Assembly: GCA_045531455.1 (NCBI GenBank) | Contig: JAZSEA010000060.1 | Location: forward strand, 1 to 64,000 | DNA: 64,000 bases | Source of the DNA: CAG-390 sp045531455 | Lineage (GTDB): Bacteria; Bacillota; Clostridia; Oscillospirales; CAG-272 | Direction: 5' to 3' | Part shown: positions 41,435 through 49,434 of the stretch, one piece after another | How positions within the stretch are numbered: the stretch's first letter is position 1 | How the letters are laid out: each line of letters begins with the position of its first letter | The notes under the pieces: model-generated | The model's database searches: none | Seen by the model: the letters and a program-made list of their open reading frames with translations, nothing else | Told to the model about the DNA's origin: nothing | Made by a program: the position numbers and the translations under genes

Positions 41435-41959
41435 TTATTGATAAAGATGAGCCGAATCGTACAGGCGAACGAGCGCGTTCCAGGTCAGCTTGTCGACCTC
41501 GCCCGTGACGGGAAGAAGATACCTTGCCTGAAGCTCGCTTACCGCATCACTCGTGATATCGTCGAATTTTCCGCTGACCGCGATCTCACCGATCGGGAAA
41601 AATACCGAGATCTCTCCGAGCATATACTGAACTGCCGATACGGGAAATCCCTCGTCACCGACCCGCAACGCATAATCACGCGGCTCAGCGGGAAAGGGCG
41701 AAAATCCCGAAGGCGGCGCTTCTTTTTCAAGAGACGTCAGATACTCCTCATAGATCGCCTCCCAGGTCTCCTGATCGGCAACGCCGGTCGCGGGTAATCC
41801 TCGGCTCGACTGAAACGCCCGAATCGCTTCGGTCGTATTGCTTCCTTTGTTACCGTCGATAGGAACAAAAGGAATGTTTTCATCAAAATACGCAAGCTGA
41901 CGCAGATACCGCTGAAGGTTCATCCGCGCATCAGCTTCTGTTCTCGGATTAACTGCCAT
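41435..41959 (-). CDS. Peptidoglycan-binding domain protein, two PGB-1 repeats
   Basis: The 174-residue protein consists almost only of two PG_binding_1 modules: residues about 12-70 (YLRQLAYFDE to TGVADQETWEAIY) and about 95-165 (LRVGDEGFPVSAVQYMLGEI to TGEVDKLTWNALV). There is no signal peptide or catalytic domain. It is the last of three co-directional genes with gaps under 10 bp. Such proteins without export signals occur in spore cortex or coat assembly in Clostridia, which would fit a sporulating host; this is inferred. Confidence 0.85.
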   Translation of the reverse strand: MAVNPRTEADARMNLQRYLRQLAYFDENIPFVPIDGNKGSNTTEAIRAFQSSRGLPATGVADQETWEAIYEEYLTSLEKEAPPSGFSPFPAEPRDYALRVGDEGFPVSAVQYMLGEISVFFPIGEIAVSGKFDDITSDAVSELQARYLLPVTGEVDKLTWNALVRLYDSAHLYQ

Positions 41960-41968
41960 AATTTCACC

Positions 41969-43375
41969 TCACTCGATCGGAAAACCCGGATATTGCCCGC
42001 CGCGCACACTGTCAGCACCCGTAACGTCGTCGAAAATATCAACTATCGCGTCCCATGTCACGGCATCGACGGTTCCGCTCTGCGCGCTCGTACCGAAGAA
42101 TTGCTGAAAAGCAAGAACGGCGGCTTCGGTCTGGTTCCCGAAATAACCCGTAACGCTGACCGAAGGTATCTCGGTGTAATCCTCCGCGATTCGATTCAGA
42201 TATCTCTGAAGCAGAACAACGTCCTCGCCCTCGCTGCCGACACGCAGAACGACACCGGGAAAGGGCACGCCCGAAGCCTCGGTATACTCGAGTGGGATCG
42301 TCGAAACTATGCCGAGATAAGCGTTGTAGAGCGCGTTCCAGGTCCTCTCGCCCACAACTCCGTCGGGAGTAAGGCCGAAGGTCGCCTGAACCTGCCGTAC
42401 CGCATCCGCAGTCGAAGGACCGAATATTCCGTCCCGCTCAACTCTCGGTATCGAGGGATAAAAATTCGACACGTAATTAATATAAAACTGAAGATTTTCA
42501 ACCGCATTGCCGCTCGATCCCTCGCGCAGAACACCCGGATACTGTTGCGTGACCTCGGATAGAGCGATCCCCTCCGAATCAAGCTCATTGAGCCTCTTGA
42601 CGGCGTTGTAGAAAAACTGTATCGCATACCACGTCGCCTTGCCCACAACACCGTCAACCGCGATCCCGACCGTCTGCTGAAAAGCTCGCACAGCCGCCTC
42701 GGTATCGTCACCGAAAACTCCGTCGGTGCGGATGATCTTCGGTATCGCGGGGTAGTTGTTCGAAATACGGTTAAGCCTTATCTGAACCGTTCTGACGTCG
42801 TTGTTGACCGCCCCTTGGCGCAGAGGTATCTCGGGTGCGGAGGGTGAAAGATTCTCGATCGGTACGTTCGTTCGGATGCCGATATCGTCTCCGTAGAAGT
42901 ACTGCAGTATCTCAAAGGGAGTCAAGCCCTGCTCAGCAAGCGGAACCGTCCCCCATTGCGAAAGCCCCTCGCATTGAACTCGGTCTCCGTCGCAGTATTG
43001 CGTGAAATAAGGCTCGATACTGCCTCCGCGCGTCACGTAGCTGTCAAAGAGCTCGCTTGCAAGCTCACGGATGTTCTGGAAGACCTCGCGCCCCTCAACG
43101 AAGGACTGATCGATCGAGGTGGAATTGGTAATGTCGAAATCGTATCCTCGTGAGCGGTAAAATTCGGTGTAGATTCGGTTGAGCGCAAAGGTCACCTGCG
43201 CGTAGATATTTGCCCGAAGCGCATTCTCGGGCCAGGTCGGATAGATCTCGCTTGACGCCACGTTCGCAACGTAGTCGAGGAATGGAACAGTCACGTTCCT
43301 CGCGTACTCGGTAGGCCTTCCGAGATGGACCGTGATGTATTCGGGAATGACGGGTAAAGCCGCGGGATTATTCAT
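41969..43375 (-). CDS. SpoIID/LytB-like domain with three peptidoglycan-binding repeats
   Basis: Residues about 20-168 of this 468-residue protein resemble a SpoIID/LytB domain: YPTWPENALRANIYAQVTFALNR and LSQWGTVPLAEQGLTPFEILQYFYGDDI. Three PG_binding_1 repeats follow at about 184-255, 281-353 and 375-449, each ending in a VDGVVGKATW-like motif. SpoIID members cut peptidoglycan glycan strands during engulfment or cortex synthesis. There is no signal peptide, so it may act in the mother cell or be exported otherwise. Its start overlaps the previous stop (ATGA). Confidence 0.8.
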   Translation of the reverse strand: MNNPAALPVIPEYITVHLGRPTEYARNVTVPFLDYVANVASSEIYPTWPENALRANIYAQVTFALNRIYTEFYRSRGYDFDITNSTSIDQSFVEGREVFQNIRELASELFDSYVTRGGSIEPYFTQYCDGDRVQCEGLSQWGTVPLAEQGLTPFEILQYFYGDDIGIRTNVPIENLSPSAPEIPLRQGAVNNDVRTVQIRLNRISNNYPAIPKIIRTDGVFGDDTEAAVRAFQQTVGIAVDGVVGKATWYAIQFFYNAVKRLNELDSEGIALSEVTQQYPGVLREGSSGNAVENLQFYINYVSNFYPSIPRVERDGIFGPSTADAVRQVQATFGLTPDGVVGERTWNALYNAYLGIVSTIPLEYTEASGVPFPGVVLRVGSEGEDVVLLQRYLNRIAEDYTEIPSVSVTGYFGNQTEAAVLAFQQFFGTSAQSGTVDAVTWDAIVDIFDDVTGADSVRGGQYPGFPIE

Positions 43376-43809
43376 TCGCCCTCACCGCGAAGCCTCTCTC
43401 CCGTACGGGCGTCAAAAATGAATTCCTCATCGGTATTGCCGCTTCCGTCCTCGGGCAGAGGAATGAGGTACGCGGTCTGAACCGAGGTGATCGTGTCGAA
43501 GATCGGTATGTTCGTGTAGAGATTGCTGTAGTAGCCGTCAAGCGAGACGTCCGCGCTGTAGCTTGCGTAGGGCTTGCCGCCGTTCGGCGACTCGGAATTG
43601 ATGCGAGGCGGCGCGGGGAGAGTGATCCTGGGCGTGTTGCCGCTCTGATCGGTGATGAAGGACGCGATCGCATCGCCCTCGATAGCCTCGTCACCGCGAA
43701 GCGTCACAAGCGCACCCTCAAGCGGTATCGCACCCGCCCCCGTGCGCACAGAAACGATAAGAAAACCGCGCCCGGGCATCGCCTCGCGCGCCTGATTATT
43801 TCTTTCCAT
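43372..43809 (-). CDS. Small protein with carboxypeptidase-regulatory-like beta domain
   Basis: In this 145-residue protein, GRGFLIVSVRTGAGAIPLEGALVTLRGD and SFITDQSGNTPRITLPAP form a transthyretin-like beta-sandwich pattern (carboxypeptidase regulatory-like), and YASYSADVSLDGYYSNLYTNIPIFD is a typical follow-on strand pair. There is no signal peptide. It is the first gene of the operon with the SpoIID-like and PGB genes, behind a GGAGG site, and probably helps anchor or assemble the spore envelope proteins. Function is not established. Confidence 0.65.
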   Translation of the reverse strand: MERNNQAREAMPGRGFLIVSVRTGAGAIPLEGALVTLRGDEAIEGDAIASFITDQSGNTPRITLPAPPRINSESPNGGKPYASYSADVSLDGYYSNLYTNIPIFDTITSVQTAYLIPLPEDGSGNTDEEFIFDARTGERLRGEGE

Positions 43810-43877
43810 AAAAAAGACCTCCGTGATATGATGTCAATTTTATCATATGCGGAATAAAGAAAAATGCCATATGGAAT

Positions 43878-44014
43878 GAGTGCAGAGTGCAGAATGCAGA
43901 ATGCAGAGTTAATGAAAATTTCCTCGCAATGCTCGGAAATAATTTTATAAAATGCTTTTCGGCTCGCCGAAAAGCTACCTTAACTCTGCACTCTGCACTC
44001 TGAACTCTGCACTC
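43878..44014. repeat. Element with terminal inverted heptamer arrays (short complete copy)
   Basis: A 35-bp array of TGCAGAG/TGCAGAA units at 43878-43912 is repeated inverted at 43980-44014. Between them lie a segment (TTTCCTCGCAATGCTCGG) shared with the element at 15652-15890 and a perfect hairpin GCTTTTCGG-CTCG-CCGAAAAGC. It has no coding capacity. Confidence 0.75.
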
Positions 44015-44055
44015 AAATAATTCCCCGAGCATCGCTTGACACTCGGGGAAAATAT

Positions 44056-44718
44056 TTATTCTGTTAAATGTTCATCATCACTCGGGAGCAAAGCCGTCAC
44101 ACGATCCACCTGATCCTCGGGGAGCGAAGCAATAAACTCTTCACGCTCCTCGACCGAAAGAGATGCAAGATATGCCTCAAGCTCGGGATCGGGCAGGCTC
44201 ATAATGATGGGAGGAGAGTCCGAAAGCATCTTGCAAACGCTGCATCGGTATCCCGTACCGTAAGATACCCACGTATGCGATTCGGTCGAATCATAATCAC
44301 AAACTGTACACTCAACGATGTGGGTATACAAGTCGCCGGACATTACGCGGCGCAGGGTGTGCGATTCAAGGAAGGAGTAACAACCGTCGGGACAACTCAC
44401 CCAATGTCCCGTACCATCGGTGCCGTAATACTCGGGACACTGCGTACATCTGACAGAGTGATCACAGTCACGGCATTTTACCATGTAATCTTCCGTCTCG
44501 GCGGAGTACATATAGAGATCATGTTCTTCATAGTAATAAAGTACACAATCATGACAATATAAGTTGTGTTGTTTTGCAGGATTATTATTGATAAAGTAAT
44601 TATATTCATAGTTATGACCTGAGTGATTTGTCAATTTATCAAGTGCTTTAAATGCATTTAAAACAATCACGAAAGACATTAAACAGACAACAAATTTTTA
44701 TAAATTACGAAACTTCAT
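44056..44718 (-). pseudogene. Cysteine-rich secreted protein interrupted by a stop codon in its signal peptide
   Basis: The frame reads from ATG at 44718 (AAAGGA upstream) as MKFRNL, then TAA at 44700-44698, then on without shift as KFVVCLMSFVIVLNAFKALDK, which completes a signal peptide. The mature part has several CxxC pairs (CHDC, CRDC, CTQC, CTVC, CSVC), suggesting zinc ribbons, and an acidic tail. A start at 44679 would lack an RBS and half the signal. It is the third gene of the sigma/anti-sigma operon, so the loss may be recent. Read-through of TAA cannot be excluded. Confidence 0.65.
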
Positions 44719-44744
44719 ATTATTAATTTTCCTTTCTTTTTTAT

Positions 44745-45941
44745 TTATTTTAGTTCCTTCGGAGAAAAACTTTTAAGATCGGTAAAAACATCCAAATAAA
44801 ATGGGTGATATGCGGTATGATACTTTTTAATCATCGACACATCAGAATCTGTCAGCAAGGATTTTTCATAGGCCTCCGAAAGAGTATATATTGAATTATC
44901 GTAATATACATACAGTCTGAAATTGTCGCTTTTACCGCTTGGAGAAAATTGGTCACCGTAATAAACAAATTTCTCGTTTCCGATATTTTCATAGTAAATC
45001 GAATGCCCGGAGTAATTAATCAAAGATGTTCTGTAGTTGAATACATAAGCACCGTTATAATCTCCGTAATACTCGGTGATATATACATCGTCCGTGCTTG
45101 CAGTTACATTGTTTATTTCCGGAATATATCTTATCAGGGTCTTTTTGATTATTTGGTTCTTTTCTTCATCAAGCTGAACATCCGGAATCTGAGGAACAGA
45201 AACATGAATTGTCTCACCGAAGTGCTGAAGCGCAATTACATAAAGGGATAGTTCATAAAATCTATCGTTTATAACAGCAATATCCGTATATGACAGCTCA
45301 CCGGACTCATACAGATCACTAAGACAAGTAAAATTCCCGTCTTTGTATCCGACAATCTCGAAATTTGATGCTCCTGTAGAAAAAACATGATTGGCTATAT
45401 GATAAGTTTGACCGGTTGAGATTACACCATAACCCGACTCAAAAATGTAGTATCCGTTATAGTATCCGAGATATAGCTCTCCGCTTTGAGTATCATACTT
45501 CAGAGCATCAATCGACTCAATCAATAATTGTTCACTACCGTTCCTTTCTATCCAAGCTGTATTTATTTCTTTTATTAGAGCAGGTGTCAAAAGATCGTAA
45601 TCTACATACGCTTGACACATATCAATCTCAATCTCATTGATATCATCCAACACCTGCGTTGTAATATTTGTCGTCCCGCTTCCCGCGCCGGCTGTGAAAT
45701 TGCTTACAACGTATGTGAAGAAGCTGACAAGCGGGGAAGCCATAGCCAGCAAGAGCAGGCTCGCCACCAGAGCAATATATATTTTACTGTGCTTGAGCGG
45801 CGTCCTCCATGATCTCACGGGCACGGGTGTGTCCGCTTCGGGCTCTTTGATGATGCTGAAAACGTCATCAATATACTTCTGATCGATATAGTCGAGTGCC
45901 GCAAGCAGGCGGCGGTCTGTGATTGTCGTTGTGTTACTCAT
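44745..45941 (-). CDS. Membrane protein, probable anti-sigma factor of the adjacent ECF sigma factor
   Basis: The 398-residue protein has a cytoplasmic N-terminus of about 50 residues (RRLLAALDYIDQKYIDDVF) that could bind sigma, one membrane helix near residue 60 (IYIALVASLLLLAMASPLVSFF) and a large extracytoplasmic domain. It starts inside the sigma stop codon (ATGA), the usual layout of sigma/anti-sigma pairs. No known anti-sigma zinc motif (HxxxCxxC) is present, so the assignment rests on context and topology. Confidence 0.7.
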   Translation of the reverse strand: MSNTTTITDRRLLAALDYIDQKYIDDVFSIIKEPEADTPVPVRSWRTPLKHSKIYIALVASLLLLAMASPLVSFFTYVVSNFTAGAGSGTTNITTQVLDDINEIEIDMCQAYVDYDLLTPALIKEINTAWIERNGSEQLLIESIDALKYDTQSGELYLGYYNGYYIFESGYGVISTGQTYHIANHVFSTGASNFEIVGYKDGNFTCLSDLYESGELSYTDIAVINDRFYELSLYVIALQHFGETIHVSVPQIPDVQLDEEKNQIIKKTLIRYIPEINNVTASTDDVYITEYYGDYNGAYVFNYRTSLINYSGHSIYYENIGNEKFVYYGDQFSPSGKSDNFRLYVYYDNSIYTLSEAYEKSLLTDSDVSMIKKYHTAYHPFYLDVFTDLKSFSPKELK

Positions 45942-46495
45942 ACCGTGATACCCTCCTTTTTGAGTAGCTCCGCAAGTGCCTTGCGGGTCCTGTGGACCGA
46001 GACCTTGATCTTGCTCTCCGAAAAGCCCGTATGCCTCGAAATATCCGAGTATTCGAGCCCGAGCCAGAATCGCATGATAAATATCCTGCGGTCATCCGTC
46101 CTCGCTGTTTCAAGAAATTTGTTGATGATCTCGCCCGCGCGCTTTGCCTCAAAGGCGTCGGCAAGATCGTGTCCGTCCTCGACTCCCGCGAGGAATTCGT
46201 CGCCGACGATCTGAATATTTCCGCCCCGCTTCCAGGCGTTCATCTCCTTTGAACGGTTGAGCGCGTGGTTGCGCATCGCCGTTCCTATGTAGGAGCGCAG
46301 ATTCTTCGGCTTCTCGGGCGGGATCGAGTTCCAAAGCGCGAGCAGAACGTCATTCAGACATTCCTCTCGGTCCTCCTTGAGTGCCAAAATGTTTGATGCG
46401 ACGTAAAGGCAGAGATCGCGGTATTTCTTCTCGGTCTCGTGAATCGCGCTCTCGTCGCGGCTCCAGAATAATTCTATAAGCTTTTCATCAGTCAT
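45938..46495 (-). CDS. ECF-type RNA polymerase sigma factor
   Basis: The 185-residue protein has sigma region 2 at residues about 10-80 (CLYVASNILALKEDREECLNDVLLALWNSIPPEKPKNLRSYIGTAMRNHALN) and region 4 at about 120-180 (RRIFIMRFWLGLEYSDISRHTGFSESKIKVSVHRTRKALAELL). Region 1 and region 3 are missing, as in ECF factors. It is followed by its likely membrane anti-sigma factor and preceded by an ECF-type promoter, consistent with self-activation. Confidence 0.92.
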   Translation of the reverse strand: MTDEKLIELFWSRDESAIHETEKKYRDLCLYVASNILALKEDREECLNDVLLALWNSIPPEKPKNLRSYIGTAMRNHALNRSKEMNAWKRGGNIQIVGDEFLAGVEDGHDLADAFEAKRAGEIINKFLETARTDDRRIFIMRFWLGLEYSDISRHTGFSESKIKVSVHRTRKALAELLKKEGITV

Positions 46496-46531
46496 CTTTC
46501 TTCCTCCTTTCCGAAATGTCCCTTCACTTAC

Positions 46532-46560
46532 ATAGACAACTTCCGCAGGAAAAGGTTACA
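46532..46560 (-). promoter_or_regulatory. ECF-type autoregulatory promoter
   Basis: On the minus strand TGTAACC (46560-46554), 16-base spacer, GTCTAT (46537-46532), 36 bp before the sigma gene start. The AAC core in the -35 and GTCTA in the -10 are characteristic of ECF promoters and unlike sigma-A sites. Confidence 0.6.
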
Positions 46561-46655
46561 AGTTTTTTTAATAAAATAGCGAAAAAAATTGCTTAAGCAA
46601 ATTTTTACCTTAACATTCCGCCAAAGGCGGAATATTTCACTCGCGCAGCGGCACC

Positions 46656-46850
46656 AAATAAGGCACCCAACCGCTAGGCGGTACATAGGGCGGGACTTAC
46701 GAACCCATATTTGCGCGTGATGTGCTGAAATAAACTTATAAGGATCAGCGCAAATTTTTCGTGTTGCTTTGCAACACGAAGTGGGTTCGAGTATGCGATC
46801 TGTACGAAATAAGGCACCCAACCGCTAGGCGGTTGGGTGCCTTATTTGGT
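46656..46850. repeat. Diverged copy of the 21-kb tRNA-associated repeat beside tRNA-Leu(CAA)
   Basis: On the minus strand: hairpin CGTGTTGC-AAA-GCAACACG (46778-46760), AAAAATTTGCGC, about 38 bases, GCGCAAATATGGGTTCG, TAAGTCCC, then CGCC. This follows the order of the 110-bp units at 21378-21912, but its T-arm mimic ends like tRNA-Leu(CAA) instead of tRNA-Leu(CAG). The tRNA terminator arm AAATAAGGCACCCAACCGC occurs twice (46656 and 46807), 151 bp apart. With the ECF promoter this fills the 46496-46846 gap. Confidence 0.8.
46807..46847 (-). terminator. 19-bp hairpin terminator of tRNA-Leu(CAA)
   Basis: AAATAAGGCACCCAACCGC and its complement form a perfect stem around a 3-base loop, overlapping the encoded CCA end. 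Confidence 0.8.
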
Positions 46851-46933
46851 GCCGGTGGCGGGACTTGAACCCGCACGATATTGCTACCAACGGATTTTGA
46901 GTCCGTCGCGTCTGCCGATTCCGCCACACCGGC
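46847..46933 (-). tRNA. tRNA-Leu, anticodon CAA, CCA encoded
   Basis: The acceptor arm GCCGGTG pairs with CACCGGC. The D-arm is GGCGGAATCGGCAGACG, the anticodon arm ACGGA-CTCAAAA-TCCGT gives CAA, followed by a long variable arm and the T-arm GGGTTCAAGTCCC. It decodes UUG. A TTGATT-N17-TATAAT promoter lies just upstream on the minus strand. Confidence 0.95.
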
Positions 46934-47115
46934 GTTCTTGCATATTATATCACAAATCACCGAGAAAATCAATACTTATTATTGAATTGATTTGAAAAAT
47001 GTGTTATAATGGTATCAGTCGGTGAATTTTCAACAATTCTTGATTTATAATTGAAGAACAATTTAGTTTTGTATAGTATAATGTATCAGTAAAAATATAC
47101 CTTGGAGGCAAATAA

Positions 47116-47787
47116 ATGTTCCGAATCCTCATAGCAGAAGACGACCGCGAGCTTCGCCAGCTTTTTTCACACGTTTTAGCCAAGAACGGCTACAGCGTCG
47201 TTGGAGTATCAAACGGCAGGGAAGCGCTCACCGAGATCGAGGCAGGCTATTTTGATCTTATAATTTCCGATATAATGATGCCCGTGATGGACGGCTACGA
47301 GCTCGTCCGCTCACTCCGCGAGGCTGAAAACCATACCCCTGTCTTGATGATAACCGCAAAGGACGCTTTCGACGCGATGCAGCTCGGATTTATGTCGGGC
47401 ACCGATGACTATATGGTCAAGCCCATAAACGTAAACGAAATGATCCTCCGCGTCGGTGCGCTCCTCCGTCGCGCACAGCTTATCAGCGAGAGAAGACTCA
47501 CAATCGGCGAGACGACAATGGAATGTGATTCTCTGACGGTAACTACCTCGGGCGAGAGAATGATCCTTCCGCAGAAGGAATTTATGCTCTTATTCAAGAT
47601 GGCGTCCTTCCCGGGCAAGATCTTCACCCGCCAGCAGCTTATGGACGATATCTGGGGCTACGATTCCGGCACCGATACCCATACCGTCGACGTACATATC
47701 GGACGCTTGCGCGACCGCTTCCGTGATTGCGAGGATTTCAAGATCGTAACTATGCGCGGAGTCGGATATAAGGTGGTGAAGGCGTGA
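47116..47787 (+). CDS. OmpR/PhoB-type response regulator
   Basis: The 223-residue protein has a receiver domain at residues 1-115 with the acidic pair EDD near 8, the phosphoacceptor aspartate in SDIMMPVMDGYE at about 53, and the lysine in DYMVKP near 104. A winged-helix DNA-binding domain at about 130-222 ends VHIGRLRDRFRDCEDFKIVTMRGVGYKVVK. It overlaps the sensor kinase start by four bases. Confidence 0.95.
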   Translation: MFRILIAEDDRELRQLFSHVLAKNGYSVVGVSNGREALTEIEAGYFDLIISDIMMPVMDGYELVRSLREAENHTPVLMITAKDAFDAMQLGFMSGTDDYMVKPINVNEMILRVGALLRRAQLISERRLTIGETTMECDSLTVTTSGERMILPQKEFMLLFKMASFPGKIFTRQQLMDDIWGYDSGTDTHTVDVHIGRLRDRFRDCEDFKIVTMRGVGYKVVKA

Positions 47788-48821
47788 AATTCCTCAAAAA
47801 GCTCAAGGAATTCTTCCGCAATTTTCTGAGCCTTAATTTCTATTTCACGATCTTTACGGTCGGCGAGATCGTCATTGCTCTTGCGCTTGCCAGACTTATT
47901 GCGGGTCTTGTCGGAATCGATCTCAACGATTCACCCTTCGCGTATTTCGCACTTTGCTCTGTATGTATTGCGGGCGGACTTGCGATATTGATCAACTCCT
48001 TTTTCCTTAAGCCGATCTCGATGCTTTCGGAATCGATGAAGAAGGTCTCGGGCGGTGATTTTTCGATCAGACTAAAGGAAAATAGCAAGATCAAGGAGAT
48101 CGGCGAGCTCAACCATAGCTTTAACGCTATGACGGACGAGCTCGGCGCAACCGAGGTGCTTCAATCCGACTTCGTCTCGAACGTCTCGCACGAGATCAAA
48201 ACGCCCCTCAACGCCATCGAGGGCTACGCCACTCTCCTCCAGGACAGCGATTGCACCGACGAGGAGCGGAGAAGATACACGGAAAAAATACTTTTCAATA
48301 CGAAAAGACTCTCCGAGCTCGTCGGAAACGTCCTCATCATCTCAAAGATCGAGAGCGGAACCGTCGACAGAAGCGAGGAAACCTTCCGCCTTGATGAGCA
48401 GATCAGACAGTCGATCATGCTCCTTGAGTCGAAGTGGACGGAGAAGGATATCGAATTCGATATCGAGCTCGACGAGATCACTTTTACGGGCGACCGCGGT
48501 CTTCTGCTCCACGTCTGGAACAATATAATCGGCAATGCGATCAAGTTCAGCCCCGTTGGCGGACTTGTAACGATCAGGCTTGACAAGAAAGAGGGATTTG
48601 TCAGATTCCTCGTCGACGATTGCGGACCCGGCATCAGCGATACCGCGAAAAAGCATATCTTCGATAAGTTCTATCAGGAGGACAGCTCGCATAAGCAGGA
48701 GGGCAACGGACTCGGACTTGCCCTTGTCAAGCGCATAGTTGATATGTCGGAGGGCATAATCGAGGTCGAAAACCTCCCCGAATCGGGTTGCAGGTTCACG
48801 GTTGAACTGAAAAATCAATAA
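47784..48821 (+). CDS. Sensor histidine kinase
   Basis: The 345-residue protein has two adjacent membrane helices (residues about 20-75) with almost no extracytoplasmic loop, so it is an intramembrane-sensing type. HAMP follows, then HisKA with the phosphorylated histidine in FVSNVSHEIKTPLNAIEGYA, then HATPase with N box NNIIGNAIKFSPVG, VDDCGPGIS and EGNGLGLALVKRIV. Kinases of this layout often detect cell-envelope antibiotics through a partner transporter, but no such transporter is adjacent. Confidence 0.93.
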   Translation: MKFLKKLKEFFRNFLSLNFYFTIFTVGEIVIALALARLIAGLVGIDLNDSPFAYFALCSVCIAGGLAILINSFFLKPISMLSESMKKVSGGDFSIRLKENSKIKEIGELNHSFNAMTDELGATEVLQSDFVSNVSHEIKTPLNAIEGYATLLQDSDCTDEERRRYTEKILFNTKRLSELVGNVLIISKIESGTVDRSEETFRLDEQIRQSIMLLESKWTEKDIEFDIELDEITFTGDRGLLLHVWNNIIGNAIKFSPVGGLVTIRLDKKEGFVRFLVDDCGPGISDTAKKHIFDKFYQEDSSHKQEGNGLGLALVKRIVDMSEGIIEVENLPESGCRFTVELKNQ

Positions 48822-48858
48822 AAATATCGAAAAACACAAAAAATATTTGAAAAAGGTA

Positions 48859-48887
48859 TTGCATTTTTCTTCAACTTATGGTATAAT
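48859..48887 (+). promoter_or_regulatory. Sigma-A promoter of rplS
   Basis: TTGCAT (48859-48864), 17-base spacer, TATAAT (48882-48887). Confidence 0.75.
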
Positions 48888-48893
48888 ATTCGA

Positions 48894-48977
48894 GTGTGTG
48901 ACAAGCACACGGGGAGCGGTCCTCTGCATGCTCGGTATGAACGCTCTTACATCACTTCTATAAAGGAGGAATAGGTA
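48894..48977 (+). promoter_or_regulatory. Leader of rplS, possible ribosomal protein L19 autoregulatory leader
   Basis: The roughly 85-nt leader starts with GTGTGTGACAAGCACAC, a short hairpin (GTGTG/CACAC), and continues with GGGGAGCGGTCC before GGAGG. Firmicutes commonly have an L19 leader at this place. The position fits, but I could not verify the consensus. Confidence 0.35.
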
Positions 48978-49319
48978 ATGGATTACATTGCAGCTATTAC
49001 CAAGGAGCATCTTAAGTCTGAACTTCCCGTAGTTAATGTCGGTGATACCGTTCGTATTCACAACCGCATTAAAGAGGGAGCACGTGAGAGAATCCAGCTT
49101 TTCGAGGGCGTTGTCATCGCAAAGCACGGCGGCGGAATCTCCGAGACCTTCACTGTAAGACGCGTTTCTTACTCTGTTGGTGTTGAGAAGACCTTCCCCA
49201 TCCATTCTCCCAACGTCGTTAAGGTCGACATCGTTCGTTCCGGTGTGGTCAGACGTGCAAAGCTCTACTATCTGCGTGACAGAGTGGGCAAGGCTTCCAA
49301 GGTTAAAGAGAAGATCTAA
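48978..49319 (+). CDS. rplS: 50S ribosomal protein L19
   Basis: The 113-residue protein contains the signature motifs LPVVNVGDTVRIHNRIKEGARERIQLFEGVVIAKHGGGISETFTVRRVSYSVGVEKTFPIHSPNV and VRRAKLYYLRDRVGKASKVKEKI. The full length is normal. It is single, not followed by trmD here, and ends in its own terminator. Strong AAGGAGG site and high-expression codons. Confidence 0.98.
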   Translation: MDYIAAITKEHLKSELPVVNVGDTVRIHNRIKEGARERIQLFEGVVIAKHGGGISETFTVRRVSYSVGVEKTFPIHSPNVVKVDIVRSGVVRRAKLYYLRDRVGKASKVKEKI

Positions 49320-49333
49320 GCTTACTTGGCATC

Positions 49334-49372
49334 AATAAAAGACACCTCGTTTCGGGGTGTCTTTTATTGTTT
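49334..49372 (+). terminator. Rho-independent terminator of rplS
   Basis: AATAAAAGACACCTCG pairs with CGGGGTGTCTTTTATT (loop of 3) and is followed by a T-tract. Confidence 0.9.
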
Positions 49373-49377
49373 TTTGC

Positions 49378-49406
49378 TTGATTTGCGCGCGGATTTGTGA
49401 TATAAT
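49378..49406 (+). promoter_or_regulatory. Sigma-A promoter of the FAD oxidoreductase gene
   Basis: TTGATT (49378-49383), 17-base spacer, TATAAT (49401-49406). Confidence 0.75.
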
Positions 49407-49434
49407 GATCATACCAACTTAAAGGAGAATCGCT

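Noticed and set aside
40508..41797. Plus-strand frame of 429 codons over clpC
   Set aside because: No motif or RBS; the clpC frame carries all AAA+ features.
44056..44679. Start of the cysteine-rich gene at the second methionine (44679)
   Set aside because: There is no RBS before it, and it would cut the signal peptide in half. The upstream ATG has AAAGGA at proper distance, so a broken longer gene fits better.
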